Shown one piece after another: positions 9,993-19,256 of a DNA stretch of 64,000 nucleotides. The stretch spans positions 496,001-560,000 of the forward strand of contig NZ_JAMQVC010000001.1 of the NCBI RefSeq assembly GCF_023721415.1. The letters are read 5' to 3'. The notes under the pieces were generated by a model, which saw only the letters and a program-made list of their open reading frames with translations, searched no databases and had not been told where the DNA came from. A program made the translations under genes and the position numbers. The first letter of the stretch is position 1. The number at the start of each line of letters is the position of its first letter. The DNA comes from Galbibacter mesophilus (GTDB taxonomy: Bacteria > Bacteroidota > Bacteroidia > Flavobacteriales > Flavobacteriaceae).

Positions 9993-10000
9993 CAAATTTA
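9993..10000 (-). promoter_or_regulatory. Promoter -7 box for ribF
   Basis: The minus strand reads TAAATTTG, matching TAnnTTTG, 41 bp upstream of the ribF ATG. Confidence 0.5.
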
Positions 10001-10095
10001 AAAGAGAATATTTAACTAATTTAAAGTAGGTATCTCGTATTTTTTACATAATCCACCGCAAATTTCATTATTTTTATTGCCATACTTTGCTACAA

Positions 10096-13000
10096 ATGAA
10101 TAATACCGCCAAGCTTTTTAGCATTTTTTGTGTTTTATTATATTCACTATCAACGTATTCCCAAAAAGAATCTGTTTGGCAGCCAGCGCAGGGCTCTCAA
10201 AAAATAAGTACCTTAAAAAAAGTACAACAAACCCCAAGTTTCCACTTAAATTTTTCTGAATTAAAGGCAGCACTAAAAGCTGTTTCTGATAAAAAAAATG
10301 GCTTTGCCAACAAGAATAACACTGTAAATTTACGTTTCCCGACCGGCAAGGGAACCTATGAAACTTTTAAGATTACTGAAAAAGCGGTACTTTCTAAAGA
10401 GCTTTCGCAAAAATATCCTTCAATTAAATCTTATCAGGGAGTTTCAGAAGATAATCCGTTAAAAAGGATTTACTTTTCAATAGACTCGAATAATTTCCAT
10501 GGCCTGATTAGAAACAACGGACATGTAACTTTGATAAATCCTTTCGCTACTGAAAAGGACATGTATTACCTCGCTGATAAATCGGACTTTCATACCGCTG
10601 ATTTTCACTGTAAGGTAATGGAAGAAAAAAATGCTGTAACAGCTAAAACAATGGGCATCTACAGCGCCAAACCGGTCGATGACGGCCAGTTAAGAACATA
10701 CAGAATGGCATTGGCCTGCACAGGAGAGTATGCAGAATTCCACATTGAAGCTGCAAATGTTACCAATGGCACTACAGCCCAAAAAAAGGAAGCTGTTTTG
10801 GCCGCAATGAACACCACAATTACACGAGTTAACAGTGTTTACGAAAACGATTTGGCAATTAGACTGGAACTTATTGCAAACAACGACGACCTTATTTTTC
10901 TAGACCCCGACACAGACGGATTTACTAACGGGAGGGCTGTTGAACTAATTGAAGAAAACCAAAACATTATCGATAATATCGTTGGAAGCAGCAACTATGA
11001 TATTGGTCACATATTTGCCACTAGCGGTTCTGGCGGAGACGGTATTGCTGTTTTATCATCCGTTTGTGTTGCCGACAGAAAAGCAAAAGGTGCCACCGCC
11101 TTTGTAAGCCCCGTGGGAGATGCCTACGATATTGATTTCGTAGCCCATGAAATTGGACATCAATTTGGCGCTACACATACTTTTAATAATTCTTGTAATA
11201 GCAATAGGACCCTTGCTACCGCCGTAGAACCTGGTAGCGGATCTACAATAATGGCTTATGCAGGAATTTGCCCAAGTAACGTACAGGGCAGCAGTGACGC
11301 ATATTTTCATGCGATTAGCATTTCCCAAATTTGGGATAATATCACACAAGGCGCTAGCACCTGTGGCTCTCTTGAAAACATTCCTAATTCTGCTCCCGTA
11401 ATTTCGACTTTAACCAATTATTCCATCCCAGCAGGTACTGCTTTTGTGCTGGACGCTGAAGTTACCGACAGCAATGGAGACGTTTTAACATACAGCTGGG
11501 AACAACAGAACAACGAAGTATCAGTGCAACCACCTGTTCCAGATGCTACAGGCGGACCTGCTTTTCGGTCATTTTTACCCACCTTATCATCAAAAAGGTA
11601 CTTTCCGCAGGAGAGTGAAATTTTAAACAACAACCTTACTCCGCTTTGGGAAGTGATTCCGAATGTAGCAAGAACACTAAATTTCTCCTTATTGGTTCGT
11701 GACAACAACCCGAATGGCGGACAAATAGCAAGAGGCGACCTTAGGGTAGCTACCATCAATACTGGGGAAGCATTTTCAATAACCTCTCAAAATTCGCCAG
11801 AAACTTTACAAGGCGGCTCTGTTTACACGGTTAACTGGAATGTTGCTGGCACAAATAAAGTCCCTATCAACACGAGCTTTGTGGACATTTATCTGATCGT
11901 TGAAAATAATTTTGAGGCTCCTATTCTTCTTTCTGATAACACAAAAAATGATGGCACCAAACAAGTCGTGATTCCAGGAGATATTACCACCACCAATGCC
12001 AGAATAATGGTGAAAGCAGCTAACAACATATTTTTTGCCATTAATGAAGCCGTTCTAGGCATTCAACCTTCTAATTTCGCTCTTCTATTCAATACGATTG
12101 AATACAACGTCTGCCAACCTAATAATATTGAAATTCCATTTACTTATCACGCATACAACTCTTTCAATGAAACCGTTTCTTTTACTACGGAAGACGCTCC
12201 TAGCGGATTGAACATAAATTTTAGTCAACCGAATGCAACAAGCAACAATACTTCAATCAACACAAGTGTGAGTGGCATTGAAAATTTAATCCCAGGAAAC
12301 AATAGTTTCAAAATAGTCGCTACGGCTTCAGGAGGCGAAAGAAAAGAATATCCCATAGAACTTAAAGTGTTCTCCAACAGTTTTGCCAACGTAAACCTTA
12401 CTTCCCCAGCGAATAACGAAACCGAAGTTTCCCTATCTCCTATACTAAGTTGGGAAGATTATGACAATGCAAACCAATATGAAATACAAATAGCGCAAAC
12501 ACCGAGCTTTAGCAATATTTTATTTTCAGAAATTTTAAATATTTCAGAATATCAAGCACCACAACTTGAAGAAACCCAAACCTATTATTGGCGTGTAAAG
12601 CCAATAAACACTTGCGGCGAAGGAAGTTTTAGTCCTGCATTTACTTTTTCAACGGTAAATATTTCGTGTAATTCTTTTGAAAACAACAACCGCGTCCCTA
12701 TTCCAAGCGTAGGCGCAAATACTATCACCTCTTCAATTGATATTTTTGAAAATGGCTTTTTAAATACCATGGAGGTTTCTGTAAACATCTCGCATACATG
12801 GTTGGAAGATTTGAGCATCAGCTTAATTTCACCATCTGGGACAGTTATCCCGCTCATTGTAAATCAATGTTCCGAGCAAAACGACATGGATGTTATCTTT
12901 AGTGATGATGGTACTTTGCCTATTTGTACAAACGGCACTCCGGCTCTTTCGGGAATTGTGAAACCAGAAGAAACTTTAGCTACGTTGAACGGCGAACCTA

Positions 13001-13908
13001 TTAAGGGAAAGTGGGTTTTAAAAGTGGATGATGCAAACGATGAGGATGGCGGATTTATAAACTCTTTCGGAATTGACTTTTGTGTGGATGGCGATTTCGT
13101 TCTGGATTCCGATCAAGACGGCGTGTTAGACCCCAATGACAATTGCCCAAACACCCCTAGCGGAACAAAAGTGGATGTTAATGGGTGCGAGCTTTTTAGC
13201 CTATCCCCAACCAACTTCAACATTGTGGTTACCGACGAATCGTGCATCGGCAATAACGACGGAAGCATTACAGTGGCCGCCGAAGAAAGCTTTAGCTATA
13301 CTGCTATCTTAACTGGAACCAACAATGCTAGCAACAGTTTTTCTACCTCTACCACTTTTGAAGGGCTCGAAGCAGGCACTTACAATCTTTGCTTTACACT
13401 GGAAGAAGAACCCAATTACCAAAGCTGTTATGAAATCACTGTAAGTGAGCCATTACCGCTAAATGTATTTACCAGCAAAAGTGACAACAATATGCTCACA
13501 CTCAATTTGTCAGGAAGCAACCTTTACACTATTGAGCACAACGGAATTATTTCAAAAACAGATAAAGATGAATTTGAAATAACGCTTCAGAAAGGCATCA
13601 ACACTTTAAAGGTTTCAGGAGAAAAAGACTGTCAAGGCATATTCCAAGAACTCATTATTTCCCATGGCGAGATTTCAGTAATTCCTAATCCGGTTATTAG
13701 CCAAACGACTATTTACAGTTCAGCATCCCAAAGTGAAACCAACCTCTCCTTGTATGACATTTCAGGACAATTGGTTTTTTCTGAAAAAAGAATGAGCAAC
13801 TCAAACGGAGAAATAGAACTCAACTTAGATAAATTTCCAAGCGGATTGTATTTATTGAATGTTGAAAATAGCGAGACGACCAAAACCATTAAAATCATCA
13901 AAAAGTAA
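10096..13908 (+). CDS. Secreted reprolysin-like zinc metalloprotease with T9SS sorting domain
   Basis: The 1270-residue exported protease starts at the ATG at 10096; an in-frame TTG nine bases earlier is less likely. After the signal peptide (to about residue 22) comes a propeptide, then the catalytic domain with the metzincin zinc motif HEIGHQFGATH at residues 351-361. Next come Fn3-like domains, including SPANNETEVSLSPILSWEDY near residue 770. A proprotein convertase P-like domain covers about residues 856-997, followed by a thrombospondin type 3-like calcium repeat (DSDQDGVLDPNDNCPNT). The C-terminal T9SS sorting domain (IPNPV...GLYLLNVENSETTKTIKIIKK) marks it for export and surface attachment. 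The next gene, a lipoprotein, follows after 3 bp and shares Fn3-like domains. Confidence 0.93.
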   Translation: MNNTAKLFSIFCVLLYSLSTYSQKESVWQPAQGSQKISTLKKVQQTPSFHLNFSELKAALKAVSDKKNGFANKNNTVNLRFPTGKGTYETFKITEKAVLSKELSQKYPSIKSYQGVSEDNPLKRIYFSIDSNNFHGLIRNNGHVTLINPFATEKDMYYLADKSDFHTADFHCKVMEEKNAVTAKTMGIYSAKPVDDGQLRTYRMALACTGEYAEFHIEAANVTNGTTAQKKEAVLAAMNTTITRVNSVYENDLAIRLELIANNDDLIFLDPDTDGFTNGRAVELIEENQNIIDNIVGSSNYDIGHIFATSGSGGDGIAVLSSVCVADRKAKGATAFVSPVGDAYDIDFVAHEIGHQFGATHTFNNSCNSNRTLATAVEPGSGSTIMAYAGICPSNVQGSSDAYFHAISISQIWDNITQGASTCGSLENIPNSAPVISTLTNYSIPAGTAFVLDAEVTDSNGDVLTYSWEQQNNEVSVQPPVPDATGGPAFRSFLPTLSSKRYFPQESEILNNNLTPLWEVIPNVARTLNFSLLVRDNNPNGGQIARGDLRVATINTGEAFSITSQNSPETLQGGSVYTVNWNVAGTNKVPINTSFVDIYLIVENNFEAPILLSDNTKNDGTKQVVIPGDITTTNARIMVKAANNIFFAINEAVLGIQPSNFALLFNTIEYNVCQPNNIEIPFTYHAYNSFNETVSFTTEDAPSGLNINFSQPNATSNNTSINTSVSGIENLIPGNNSFKIVATASGGERKEYPIELKVFSNSFANVNLTSPANNETEVSLSPILSWEDYDNANQYEIQIAQTPSFSNILFSEILNISEYQAPQLEETQTYYWRVKPINTCGEGSFSPAFTFSTVNISCNSFENNNRVPIPSVGANTITSSIDIFENGFLNTMEVSVNISHTWLEDLSISLISPSGTVIPLIVNQCSEQNDMDVIFSDDGTLPICTNGTPALSGIVKPEETLATLNGEPIKGKWVLKVDDANDEDGGFINSFGIDFCVDGDFVLDSDQDGVLDPNDNCPNTPSGTKVDVNGCELFSLSPTNFNIVVTDESCIGNNDGSITVAAEESFSYTAILTGTNNASNSFSTSTTFEGLEAGTYNLCFTLEEEPNYQSCYEITVSEPLPLNVFTSKSDNNMLTLNLSGSNLYTIEHNGIISKTDKDEFEITLQKGINTLKVSGEKDCQGIFQELIISHGEISVIPNPVISQTTIYSSASQSETNLSLYDISGQLVFSEKRMSNSNGEIELNLDKFPSGLYLLNVENSETTKTIKIIKK

Positions 13909-13911
13909 CAA

Positions 13912-14610
13912 ATGAAAAACACTGTATATCCATTTTTGATTTTTCTGATGATGACCATCGCGAGCTGTAGCAGTGATGACAATGATACGCCTGCTCGAAA
14001 TCCTGCGCCCGCCATTCTTATATTTCCTTTAGAAAATTCTGAGTGTACCGAAGGCGTAGTTTCCCCAACAAATGAAAACGAGAGCACCATTACTTTTGAA
14101 TGGAACCAGGCCAGCGACACCGATTCGTACCAACTTTTGGTAACCAACCTGAACACCAATAACACTCAAACTTTTGCAAGCAATACAAATAGTCTAGATG
14201 TTACGTTAACCAGAGGTGCACCTTATGAGTGGTTTGTAATTTCACTTGCCAACAATTCTCAAGAAACCGCCAACAGCGAAGAGTGGAAGTTTTACAATGC
14301 GGATGATGGAGTTGAATCGTACCCCCCATTTCCCGCAGATTTACTGGAGCCTTCTTCTGGAAATACGCTCTACAGCAGCGGAAGTATAACTTTTGAATGG
14401 AAAGGAAGCGATATTGAAGGAGATATTTCCAGCTATGAAATATCTATTGGAGAGAATAATCCACCTTCGAGCAACATCATCTCAGGGATAACAGAGGAAA
14501 GCTACACTCATTCTGCCCTTGGAGCAGGAATTTATTACTGGCAAGTAAAAACAATTGACGAAAATGGCAACAGTTCCTTATCCGAAATCTCCCAGTTCAG
14601 GGTTGAATAA
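13912..14610 (+). CDS. Fn3-domain lipoprotein
   Basis: The 232-residue protein has a lipoprotein signal with lipobox IASC (Cys about residue 19) followed by the acidic SSDDNDTP linker common in Bacteroidota surface lipoproteins. Two fibronectin type III-like modules follow: ITFEWNQASDTDSYQLLVTN and ITFEWKGSDIEGDISSYEISIG...YYWQVKTIDENGNSS. It starts 3 bp after the metalloprotease stop, so the two are co-transcribed and may work together at the cell surface. No enzymatic motif. It ends 11 bp from the convergent pth stop. Confidence 0.85.
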   Translation: MKNTVYPFLIFLMMTIASCSSDDNDTPARNPAPAILIFPLENSECTEGVVSPTNENESTITFEWNQASDTDSYQLLVTNLNTNNTQTFASNTNSLDVTLTRGAPYEWFVISLANNSQETANSEEWKFYNADDGVESYPPFPADLLEPSSGNTLYSSGSITFEWKGSDIEGDISSYEISIGENNPPSSNIISGITEESYTHSALGAGIYYWQVKTIDENGNSSLSEISQFRVE

Positions 14611-14621
14611 TATAACTTTTA

Positions 14622-15239
14622 TTAGGTATTATTAAAGGTGTTCATGGTATTGCTTACTCCAGCGGTACCGAATGATTTTATAAGCTCTACGGACCTTTCC
14701 AATCGTTCTTTCATTTTACCGTTTTCCTCTTCATTCCATTCCCCTAGAACATAATCAACTTGTCGTCCTTTTTGAAAATCGGCACCAACACCAAAGCGAA
14801 ATCTGTTGTAAACCGTTGTACCCAATTGCTGCTGAATATCTTTTAACCCGTTATGCCCGCCATCGCTACCTTTGGTCTTCAATCGGATGGTTCCGAAGGG
14901 TAAATTAATATCATCTGTAATCACCAAAAGGTTTTCCAAAGCAATCTTTTCTTTTGTCATCCAGTATTTCACTGCTTTTCCGCTAAGGTTCATATAAGTA
15001 CTAGGCTTTAAAAAAATAAAAGTTCGTCCCTTGAACTTATAAGTAGCGGTAGCGCCCAATTTATTGGTCTCGAAAGTGAACGATTCTCTTTCAGCAAAGA
15101 AATCTAACACTTTAAAACCTATATTATGCCTCGTGTTTTCATACTCCGCACCAATATTTCCTATACCTACAATTAAAAATTTCTTCATCGGATTTTCAAC
15201 TTCTTTTTTGGTAAAAAGATTTTTAAAAAATTGCATCAT
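14622..15239 (-). CDS. pth: Peptidyl-tRNA hydrolase
   Basis: The 205-residue protein releases peptides from prematurely dropped peptidyl-tRNA. Family motifs are complete: FLIVGIGNIGAEYENTRHNIGF (catalytic His in the TRHN motif), PSTYMNLSGKAV, and DDINLPFGTIRLKTKGSDGGHNGLKDI. A second possible ATG (MKKFLIV, 15188) would remove a 17-residue N-terminal extension (MMQFFKNLFTKKE...). Similar extensions are common in flavobacterial Pth, so the longer form is kept. It lies downstream of rplY on the same strand, but a terminator hairpin intervenes. Confidence 0.96.
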   Translation of the reverse strand: MMQFFKNLFTKKEVENPMKKFLIVGIGNIGAEYENTRHNIGFKVLDFFAERESFTFETNKLGATATYKFKGRTFIFLKPSTYMNLSGKAVKYWMTKEKIALENLLVITDDINLPFGTIRLKTKGSDGGHNGLKDIQQQLGTTVYNRFRFGVGADFQKGRQVDYVLGEWNEEENGKMKERLERSVELIKSFGTAGVSNTMNTFNNT

Positions 15240-15291
15240 ACTCTTTCATTCAGATTAAAATTCTGAGATTATAGCTACGACACAAAAGTAA

Positions 15292-15320
15292 AAAAGCACC
15301 TCGAATCTTGAGGTGCTTTT
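15292..15320 (-). terminator. Intrinsic terminator between rplY and pth
   Basis: AAAAGCACCTC (15292-15302) pairs perfectly with GAGGTGCTTTT (15310-15320) around a 7-nt loop, with T-runs at both ends. It would stop the prs-rplY transcript about 190 bp after rplY. Confidence 0.8.
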
Positions 15321-15506
15321 GAATATTTATTGAGAAGTGGTTTGAACTTTTTTCATTCGCTAAAAAATTACTCTTTTCCGCCTATTTTTTGTCTTTTTTT
15401 CGTTCCGTAGCGCTGCTATGCAACTCAAAAAAGCCTTCAAATAGTCATAAAATACCTAATTTTCACTTGAAAGCGAAAAGCTTAAATCACTTCTAAAGCT
15501 ATTTGC

Positions 15507-16127
15507 TTATTCAGCAGCTGGCTTCTTTTCTTTTGCTGCAGCTTTTTCTTCTTTAGCAGCGTCTTGAGCAGCTTTCATAGCGGCACGTGATACTCTTACT
15601 TGACAAACAACGGTGTTGTCTGGGTGCATGATTTTGTAATCTTCAGTTCCTACTTGAGTAACATAAAGTTTGTTACCAATTTCTAATTTAGAAACGTCTG
15701 CATCAATGTAATCTGGTAAGTTAGCAGGAACTGCTTTTACTTTCAGTTTACGTTGGTTCATACGCAATACACCACCGGCGATTACACCTGGAGAGTTCCC
15801 TACTTTTCTTACAGGAATTTCCATTGTAACTTCTTTATCATCAAATAACTGATAGAAATCGATGTGTAAGATAGCATCAGTAACTGGGTGAAACTGAATA
15901 TCCTGCAAGATTGCGTTGTATTTATCACCGTTATCCAATGAAATAACTACAGTGTGCGCATTTGGGGTGTACACCAAGTCTTTAAATGCTACTTCTTCTG
16001 CTGCAAAGTGCAATGGTTTATCCCCTCCGTATAATACGCAAGGTACCTGCCCAGCATTACGTAAGGCTTTTGTAGCTACTTTGCCCACGCTTTCTCTTTG
16101 AGATCCTTTAATTGTAATTGACTTCAT
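15507..16127 (-). CDS. rplY: 50S ribosomal protein L25/general stress protein Ctc
   Basis: The 206-residue protein has the two-domain Ctc form of L25: an N-terminal 5S rRNA-binding domain ([25 protein letters not shown]...) and a C-terminal beta domain ([30 protein letters not shown]). A Lys/Ala/Glu-rich tail follows, as usual in Bacteroidota. It binds 5S rRNA in the large subunit. It lies 21 bp downstream of prs, the conserved prs-rplY-pth order of many bacteria. Confidence 0.97.
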   Translation of the reverse strand: MKSITIKGSQRESVGKVATKALRNAGQVPCVLYGGDKPLHFAAEEVAFKDLVYTPNAHTVVISLDNGDKYNAILQDIQFHPVTDAILHIDFYQLFDDKEVTMEIPVRKVGNSPGVIAGGVLRMNQRKLKVKAVPANLPDYIDADVSKLEIGNKLYVTQVGTEDYKIMHPDNTVVCQVRVSRAAMKAAQDAAKEEKAAAKEKKPAAE

Positions 16128-16148
16128 TATATATAAAAATTAAATAAT

Positions 16149-17090
16149 TTACATTAAAAATTTAGAGCTTATCGAGGTATTGTGGTGTACCCTGTGCATT
16201 ACATCTGCAAATAAATCAGCGCAACTCAACACTCTTACTTTATCACTCTTTTGTTTCGGCGGAATAGAATCGGTAACAATTAATTCTGTAAGCCTAGACT
16301 TTTCAATTCTTTCGTATGCATTTCCAGAAAGCAATGCGTGTGTACAAATTGCACGAACACTCAGTGCTCCTCTTTCCATCATTAGGTCTGCGGCCTTGGT
16401 CAATGTTCCCGCTGTATCTACCATATCGTCTACCAACACTACATTTTTTCCAGTAACATCTCCAATGAGTTCCATATGGTCTATTACATTTGCCTTTTTT
16501 CGCTGTTTGTAACAAATCACAACGTCGGAACTTAAGAACTTTGAATATGCGTATGCTCTTTTAGAACCGCCCATATCCGGCGATGCCATAGTTAAATTGT
16601 CTAGATTCAATTCCTTTAGATACGGCAAGAAAATAGTAGAAGCAAATAAGTGATCTACCGGTTTCTCGAAGAACCCTTGAATTTGATCTGCGTGGAGATC
16701 CATCGTAATAATTCTAGTTGCCCCAGCCGACTCCAACAATTTGGCCACCAATTTCGCCCCTATGGGAACTCTTGGCTTGTCTTTTCTATCTTGTCTCGCC
16801 CATCCGAAATATGGCATTACTGCCGTAATATGCCTTGCAGACGCCCTTTTAGCAGCATCTAACATTAAAAGCATTTCCATTAAATTTTCAGAACTTGGGT
16901 TGGTAGAACCTATAATAAAAACCCTCATTCCACGAACGGATTCTTCAAAAGATGGCTGAAACTCTCCATCACTGTATCTAGTAAACGAGACCCTTCCCAG
17001 TTCTGTGCCGAATGCTTTAGCAATTTGTTCTCCTAAAATCTGACTTTGCGTACAGGCAAATATCTTTGGATCTGGCACCGAGTAAGGCAT
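16149..17090 (-). CDS. prs: Ribose-phosphate pyrophosphokinase
   Basis: The 313-residue enzyme converts ribose 5-phosphate and ATP to PRPP for nucleotide, histidine and tryptophan synthesis. Visible motifs are FTRYSDGEFQPSFEESVRG, the ATP-binding YFGWARQDRKDKPR, MDLHADQIQGFF, and the PRPP loop VVLVDDMVDTAGTL. Full length, first gene of an operon with rplY, with a -7 box upstream. Confidence 0.98.
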   Translation of the reverse strand: MPYSVPDPKIFACTQSQILGEQIAKAFGTELGRVSFTRYSDGEFQPSFEESVRGMRVFIIGSTNPSSENLMEMLLMLDAAKRASARHITAVMPYFGWARQDRKDKPRVPIGAKLVAKLLESAGATRIITMDLHADQIQGFFEKPVDHLFASTIFLPYLKELNLDNLTMASPDMGGSKRAYAYSKFLSSDVVICYKQRKKANVIDHMELIGDVTGKNVVLVDDMVDTAGTLTKAADLMMERGALSVRAICTHALLSGNAYERIEKSRLTELIVTDSIPPKQKSDKVRVLSCADLFADVMHRVHHNTSISSKFLM

Positions 17091-17141
17091 TGTAATATAT
17101 TGTTTAATAGTTAATTATCTACCGTGTCGTAAAACGAGGTG

Positions 17142-17149
17142 CAAATTTA
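17142..17149 (-). promoter_or_regulatory. Promoter -7 box for prs-rplY
   Basis: The minus strand reads TAAATTTG, matching TAnnTTTG, 52 bp upstream of the prs start. Confidence 0.5.
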
Positions 17150-17253
17150 GAAATTTATTTTAACTCTAAAAGTATATTTCTTGCTAATTTTAATTTGCAG
17201 ATTAAAAATATTGTTTAGTTTTGCAATCCAAAATAAAGCGAAATGCTTTTTTT

Positions 17254-17335
17254 GCTCGAGTGGCGGAATTGGTAGACGCGCTGGATTCAAAATCCAGTTC
17301 TTTCGGGAGTGTGGGTTCGATTCCCACCTCGAGTA
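17254..17335 (+). tRNA. tRNA-Leu (anticodon CAA)
   Basis: An 82-nt class II tRNA. The acceptor arms GCTCGAG and CTCGAGT pair (last pair G-U) with discriminator A. The D arm contains GGTAGAC, the anticodon stem CTGGA/TCCAG holds loop TTCAAAA with anticodon CAA, a variable arm (TTCTTTCGGGAGT) follows, and the T arm is GTGGG TTCGATT CCCAC. CCA is not encoded. A rho-independent terminator and then an integrase gene lie just downstream, so its 3' end is the likely attachment site of an integrated element. Confidence 0.95.
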
Positions 17336-17360
17336 CTTTTAATATATCAATTGATATTAA

Positions 17361-17396
17361 AACCCTGTAAAACACCAGATTTTACAGGGTTTTTTA
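17361..17396 (+). terminator. Terminator after tRNA-Leu
   Basis: AACCCTGTAAAA (17361-17372) pairs with TTTTACAGGGTT (17380-17391), followed by a T-run. The 12-bp stem is perfect. Confidence 0.9.
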
Positions 17397-17544
17397 ATTC
17401 CCTATATTCATTTAAATTCAATTGAAATCAACTAAAATGTGAATGATTCGGATGCACTTGGGGTGTCACTACAGGTGCGCCCGAATAGACGTTAAATTAC
17501 TAAATATCAATATTTTGTGATTTTAATATATGATTGCTTTCTAC

Positions 17545-17552
17545 TACTTTTG
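17545..17552 (+). promoter_or_regulatory. Promoter -7 box for the integrase
   Basis: TACTTTTG matches the TAnnTTTG consensus exactly, 22 bp before the integrase ATG. No -33 TTTG is found at normal spacing. Confidence 0.5.
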
Positions 17553-17573
17553 AAATAGAAAAAGGTGTAACCT

Positions 17574-18812
17574 ATGCAAGACTTATTATCTATCCTATTT
17601 TATATCAGAAAGAGCAAAGCTAAAGATTTAGAGCTTGGAACCATTTATTTACGAATCACTTATGGTGGAGAGCGTGCCGAACTAAGCACCTTTTTAAAGG
17701 TAAATTTGGAGAAATGGAATGCCAAGGCCAATAAACTCATGGGCTCATCTCCTGCTGCCAAGGAGGCAAATAGAAACTTGGATATGATTAAAAAAAATGT
17801 ATATCGGGCTTATCAAGAAATGATGGATAAGCAACAAGACATAACAGCCTTAAAACTTCGCAATCGATATTTAGGAAAAGATGACTCCAGAAAAGGTATT
17901 CTTGAAGTATTTGATGAACACAACTCAAAAATGGCAAAATTGGTAGGTAAAGATTATACCGCCAGAACCCTTCAGCGTTATAAAACAACCAAAAGTCATG
18001 TGTCCAATTTTAACAAAACTACCTATTCTTCCATAGATTATTTGGTAAAAGACATTGATGTCAAATATATCAACCATTTTATCTATTACTTAAAGACCAC
18101 AGTTGATCTTTCCCATAACTCAGCTATGAAATATTTATCATACTTAAAAAAGATAATTCGCATCAGTCATGCAAACGGTTGGATAGAAAAAGATCCTTTT
18201 TATAATTTCAAGCTACGAACGCTTGAAATTGAAAAAGAGTTCTTAACTAGACAAGAGTTGAACAAACTTATTGATAAAGAATTATCAAATCAACGGCTAG
18301 AACAAGTTCGGGACGTATTCATTTTTTCTTGTTTTACTGGCCTCGCTTATGTTGATGTTACTAAACTGACTCATGACGATATTATATTAGGAATTGATGG
18401 AGAACAATGGATTAAGGTGAAGCGTACCAAAACTGGAACCGTCAGTAATATCCCTTTGCTTCCAGCAGCCAGAAATATCATTGCTAAATATTACAGTGAA
18501 AAACAAGAGGGATCACCTCTGCTTCCCATGTCAAGTAATCAAAAAACCAATAGTTATTTAAAAGAGATTGCAAATCTATGTGAAATCAACAGAAACCTCA
18601 CCTTTCACATTGCTCGACATACCTTTGCTACAACGGTAACGCTTTCCAACGGAGTGCCTATTGAATCTGTCAGCAAAATGCTTGGACATAAATCTTTAAA
18701 AACTACTCAGCACTATGCTAAAATAGTTGACCGTAAGCTAAGTGATGATATTCAGAAATCGAAAAAGGTTTTTGGTGAAAAAGTAAATTTTAAAGACACA
18801 AAATCGTTGTAA
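17574..18812 (+). CDS. Tyrosine recombinase / integrase (CTnDOT integrase-like)
   Basis: The 412-residue protein has three parts. The arm-DNA-binding domain covers about residues 1-105 (LFYIRKSKAKDLELGTIYLRITYGGERAELSTFLKV), a SAM-like core-binding domain about 110-215, and the catalytic domain the rest. Catalytic residues seen are H345 and R348 (HIARH), H372 (LGHKS) and the nucleophile Y381 (QHYAK), plus the beta-hairpin Lys. The usual first Arg is replaced by Ala258 (TGLAY). In the CTnDOT integrase the same position is known to be Ser, so loss of Arg I is typical of this branch. It lies directly after tRNA-Leu, consistent with integration into the tRNA 3' end. Confidence 0.92.
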   Translation: MQDLLSILFYIRKSKAKDLELGTIYLRITYGGERAELSTFLKVNLEKWNAKANKLMGSSPAAKEANRNLDMIKKNVYRAYQEMMDKQQDITALKLRNRYLGKDDSRKGILEVFDEHNSKMAKLVGKDYTARTLQRYKTTKSHVSNFNKTTYSSIDYLVKDIDVKYINHFIYYLKTTVDLSHNSAMKYLSYLKKIIRISHANGWIEKDPFYNFKLRTLEIEKEFLTRQELNKLIDKELSNQRLEQVRDVFIFSCFTGLAYVDVTKLTHDDIILGIDGEQWIKVKRTKTGTVSNIPLLPAARNIIAKYYSEKQEGSPLLPMSSNQKTNSYLKEIANLCEINRNLTFHIARHTFATTVTLSNGVPIESVSKMLGHKSLKTTQHYAKIVDRKLSDDIQKSKKVFGEKVNFKDTKSL

Positions 18813-19256
18813 GTTTTTTTGATGATACAATATTTAATTCAATTCTGCATTAATAAAATTATACATTAACCTGTGAAGTTTTTCATATAGTCTGACTTTT
18901 AATAGAGATCGGATTAGAATGAGGTGATGTCTTAGAAGGTAATTGGAAAAAAACAACAAAGAATCAGACCTTCTTTAAAATCCAAACGTTATAATTACCA
19001 TATAGAATACCATAGAATTCTTGATGAATAGAAGGATAGAGCTAACAAACTTTTCGTTATTTTTTCAATGAAATCTCATCTACGATATCATATATCTTAG
19101 AGAAGATGAAATGCGGTGAAAAAATTGTTTTTTTACATGAATTTCCACCCTCATTCTGATAAAAAAATTGAAGTGAGAAGATGCCAAGCAAGGCATACTT
19201 TAAAATGTAATATTTTGTTCAAATAGTATTTACTGATGAGAGAATGGCATTACTCC
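18813..19256. other. Non-coding gap after integrase
   Basis: This 444-bp AT-rich stretch holds no credible reading frame, no tRNA and no strong terminator. No second copy of the tRNA-Leu 3' end was seen in it. It separates the integrase from the polysaccharide locus. Confidence 0.5.

Noticed and set aside
10087-10095. TTG start of the metalloprotease
   Set aside because: An ATG nine bases downstream begins a normal signal peptide.
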